Positions 5,853 to 6,785 of a stretch of 6,785 bases of DNA are shown one piece after another. The stretch is from the NCBI GenBank assembly GCA_003229495.1, contig QIEB01000367.1, positions 1-6,785 of the forward strand. Direction: 5' to 3'. A program made the position numbers and the translations under genes. The notes under the pieces are model-generated. The model had not been told where the DNA came from and did not search any database. It saw nothing but the letters and a program-made list of their open reading frames with translations. The stretch comes from Flammeovirgaceae bacterium. GTDB taxonomy: Bacteria > Bacteroidota > Bacteroidia > Cytophagales > Cyclobacteriaceae. Each line of letters opens with the position of its first letter. Within the stretch, counting starts at the first letter, position 1.

Positions 5853-6785
5853 TCAAATACGTGTACTACGAGGTTGTAAATCGGTAAGCGATCCGATCTT
5901 TATAGGTTCTCCGCTTTCAATGCTCTTACGGGCAGCAACTCCGATAAGTATGGACATGGCGCCGTCGCGGACTCCGGCGGCTCTTTGGAATGGATCTTCC
6001 TTTTCAGGGTGGATGAATATTTTATCGTGCAGCCTTTTATCTCCACCGCCATGACCAGATTTTTCTATACTTACCTGGACAGTTTCAAAGTCCTTCCATA
6101 GTTTGTGTACTATGATCGGTTCAAAATCGGCTTCATCCTTTCCGGATTGGTCCATTTCACGTTGGTGCATTTCTGCCTGGTTTATACTCACCTGTTTCTG
6201 ATAAGGAATATCTAACCAGGCTTCTATGCGTCCCTCGGTACCATTAAACGCCACCCGCCAGCCTTCAAAAGGGCTATATGTGGTCAGAGAATAGTTTAGT
6301 ACTACATTATTCTGGTATTTGACCTGGGCTGACATTTTATCATAGATATTGATCTCTTCCCGGTAAAGGCAATTGTCCCGAATATAACCGTCATGTTTCT
6401 CATTAGCCACATAAAGGTCCATCATGCGCTGGTCTTTGGTTATGTCCCAATAGAACTCACATTCTGATTTGTGGGGGCAGGTTCTACAGTTATCACCGCG
6501 AAAAGGACCGTTTGCTCCATAGTATTCTAAATCTCCATAAGCAAATACTTCTTGTGGATCTGAGTCGATCCACCAATTAAGTAGATCGAAATGATGTGTG
6601 GCCTTGTGTACCCATAAAGTACCGCTGGTTTGTCTTAGTCCGTGCCAACGACGGAAGTAAGAAGCCCCGTGATAGGTATTCAGGTACCAATGAAAATCAA
6701 CCGAGGTAAGTTTGCCTACGGTATTTTGCATGAGCAGTTCCTTTACTTTAGTAGCATAAGGACTCCATCGATAATTGAATCCAAC
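5853..6785 (-). CDS. Gfo/Idh/MocA family oxidoreductase, C-terminal 310 residues (5' end beyond window)
   Basis: The frame is open to the right edge. The ATG at 6731 is internal: the 18 codons upstream (NYRWSPYATKVKELL) are a typical conserved helix of this family just after the catalytic lysine region, so the N-terminal Rossmann domain lies outside the window. In visible numbering the C-terminal domain shows GTLWVHKATHHFD (55-67), with the family's conserved lysine and histidines, and HGGGD (245-249). A cysteine cluster, C100-x2-C103-x5-C109, with a fourth cysteine at C139, matches an insert I recall from a subset of Gfo/Idh proteins and suggests a bound metal. The product should oxidise or isomerise a sugar-like substrate with a nicotinamide cofactor. 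Whether it has an export signal cannot be seen. TGA at 5853-5855 ends it 21 bp before the PHP gene, so the two are probably co-transcribed. It differs clearly from the oxidoreductase at 2696-4039 and is not its duplicate. Confidence 0.92.
   Translation of the reverse strand, partial: VGFNYRWSPYATKVKELLMQNTVGKLTSVDFHWYLNTYHGASYFRRWHGLRQTSGTLWVHKATHHFDLLNWWIDSDPQEVFAYGDLEYYGANGPFRGDNCRTCPHKSECEFYWDITKDQRMMDLYVANEKHDGYIRDNCLYREEINIYDKMSAQVKYQNNVVLNYSLTTYSPFEGWRVAFNGTEGRIEAWLDIPYQKQVSINQAEMHQREMDQSGKDEADFEPIIVHKLWKDFETVQVSIEKSGHGGGDKRLHDKIFIHPEKEDPFQRAAGVRDGAMSILIGVAARKSIESGEPIKIGSLTDLQPRSTRI

Noticed and set aside
5853..6731. Treating the ATG at 6731 as the true start of the second oxidoreductase
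   Set aside because: The frame stays open upstream to the window edge and encodes a conserved family helix, and a protein starting there would lack the whole Rossmann domain.

Overview
The window looks like chromosomal DNA from a member of the Bacteroidota, probably a Cytophagales-like heterotroph. The evidence is indirect: starts lack clear Shine-Dalgarno sequences, one upstream region carries a TAnnTTTG-type -7 box, the oxidoreductases, PHP lipoprotein and citramalate synthase are of types I associate with this phylum, and a CCTGCC-based palindrome of a kind I recall as highly repeated in these genomes is present. No marker gene fixes the genus. GC content is moderate in the genes and clearly lower in the spacer around 2050-2380.

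Layout from left to right. (1) Positions 1-244, minus strand: the N-terminus of an exported protein with a TPR-like helical segment, cut by the left edge, with a good promoter candidate just upstream. (2) Positions 245-415: spacer with three TTAACAAT repeats. (3) Positions 416-1927, minus: a complete alpha-isopropylmalate synthase-family enzyme whose sequence points to (R)-citramalate synthase (CimA), the first step of the pyruvate route to isoleucine. (4) Positions 1928-2439: a long AT-rich spacer without a convincing gene. It has a small palindrome and a possible short leader ORF upstream of cimA, and a perfect 20-bp palindrome that interrupts a CTCACA repeat array. (5) Positions 2440-2514, plus: a tRNA-Pro whose anticodon reads AGG, unusual in bacteria, followed by a strong intrinsic terminator. 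(6) Positions 2696-4039, plus: a complete Tat-exported Gfo/Idh/MocA oxidoreductase. (7) Positions 4043-6785, minus: a same-strand run of a second, probably cytoplasmic, Gfo/Idh/MocA oxidoreductase (5' end beyond the right edge), a PHP-domain lipoprotein phosphoesterase starting 21 bp after it, and a GNAT acetyltransferase 84 bp further on. The last converges tail to tail with gene (6), leaving only 3 bp between the stops.

How the genes fit together. The right half resembles a sugar, cyclitol or glycoside-modifying neighbourhood: two different NAD(P)-type oxidoreductases, one carrying an export signal, and a surface or periplasmic metal-dependent phosphoesterase-like protein. Their substrates cannot be read from this sequence. 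CimA and the tRNA are housekeeping functions. I see no phage, transposase, CRISPR array or defence system. The most unusual items are the A34 proline tRNA and the palindrome inside the microsatellite beside it; I do not find evidence for a wholly new multi-gene system.
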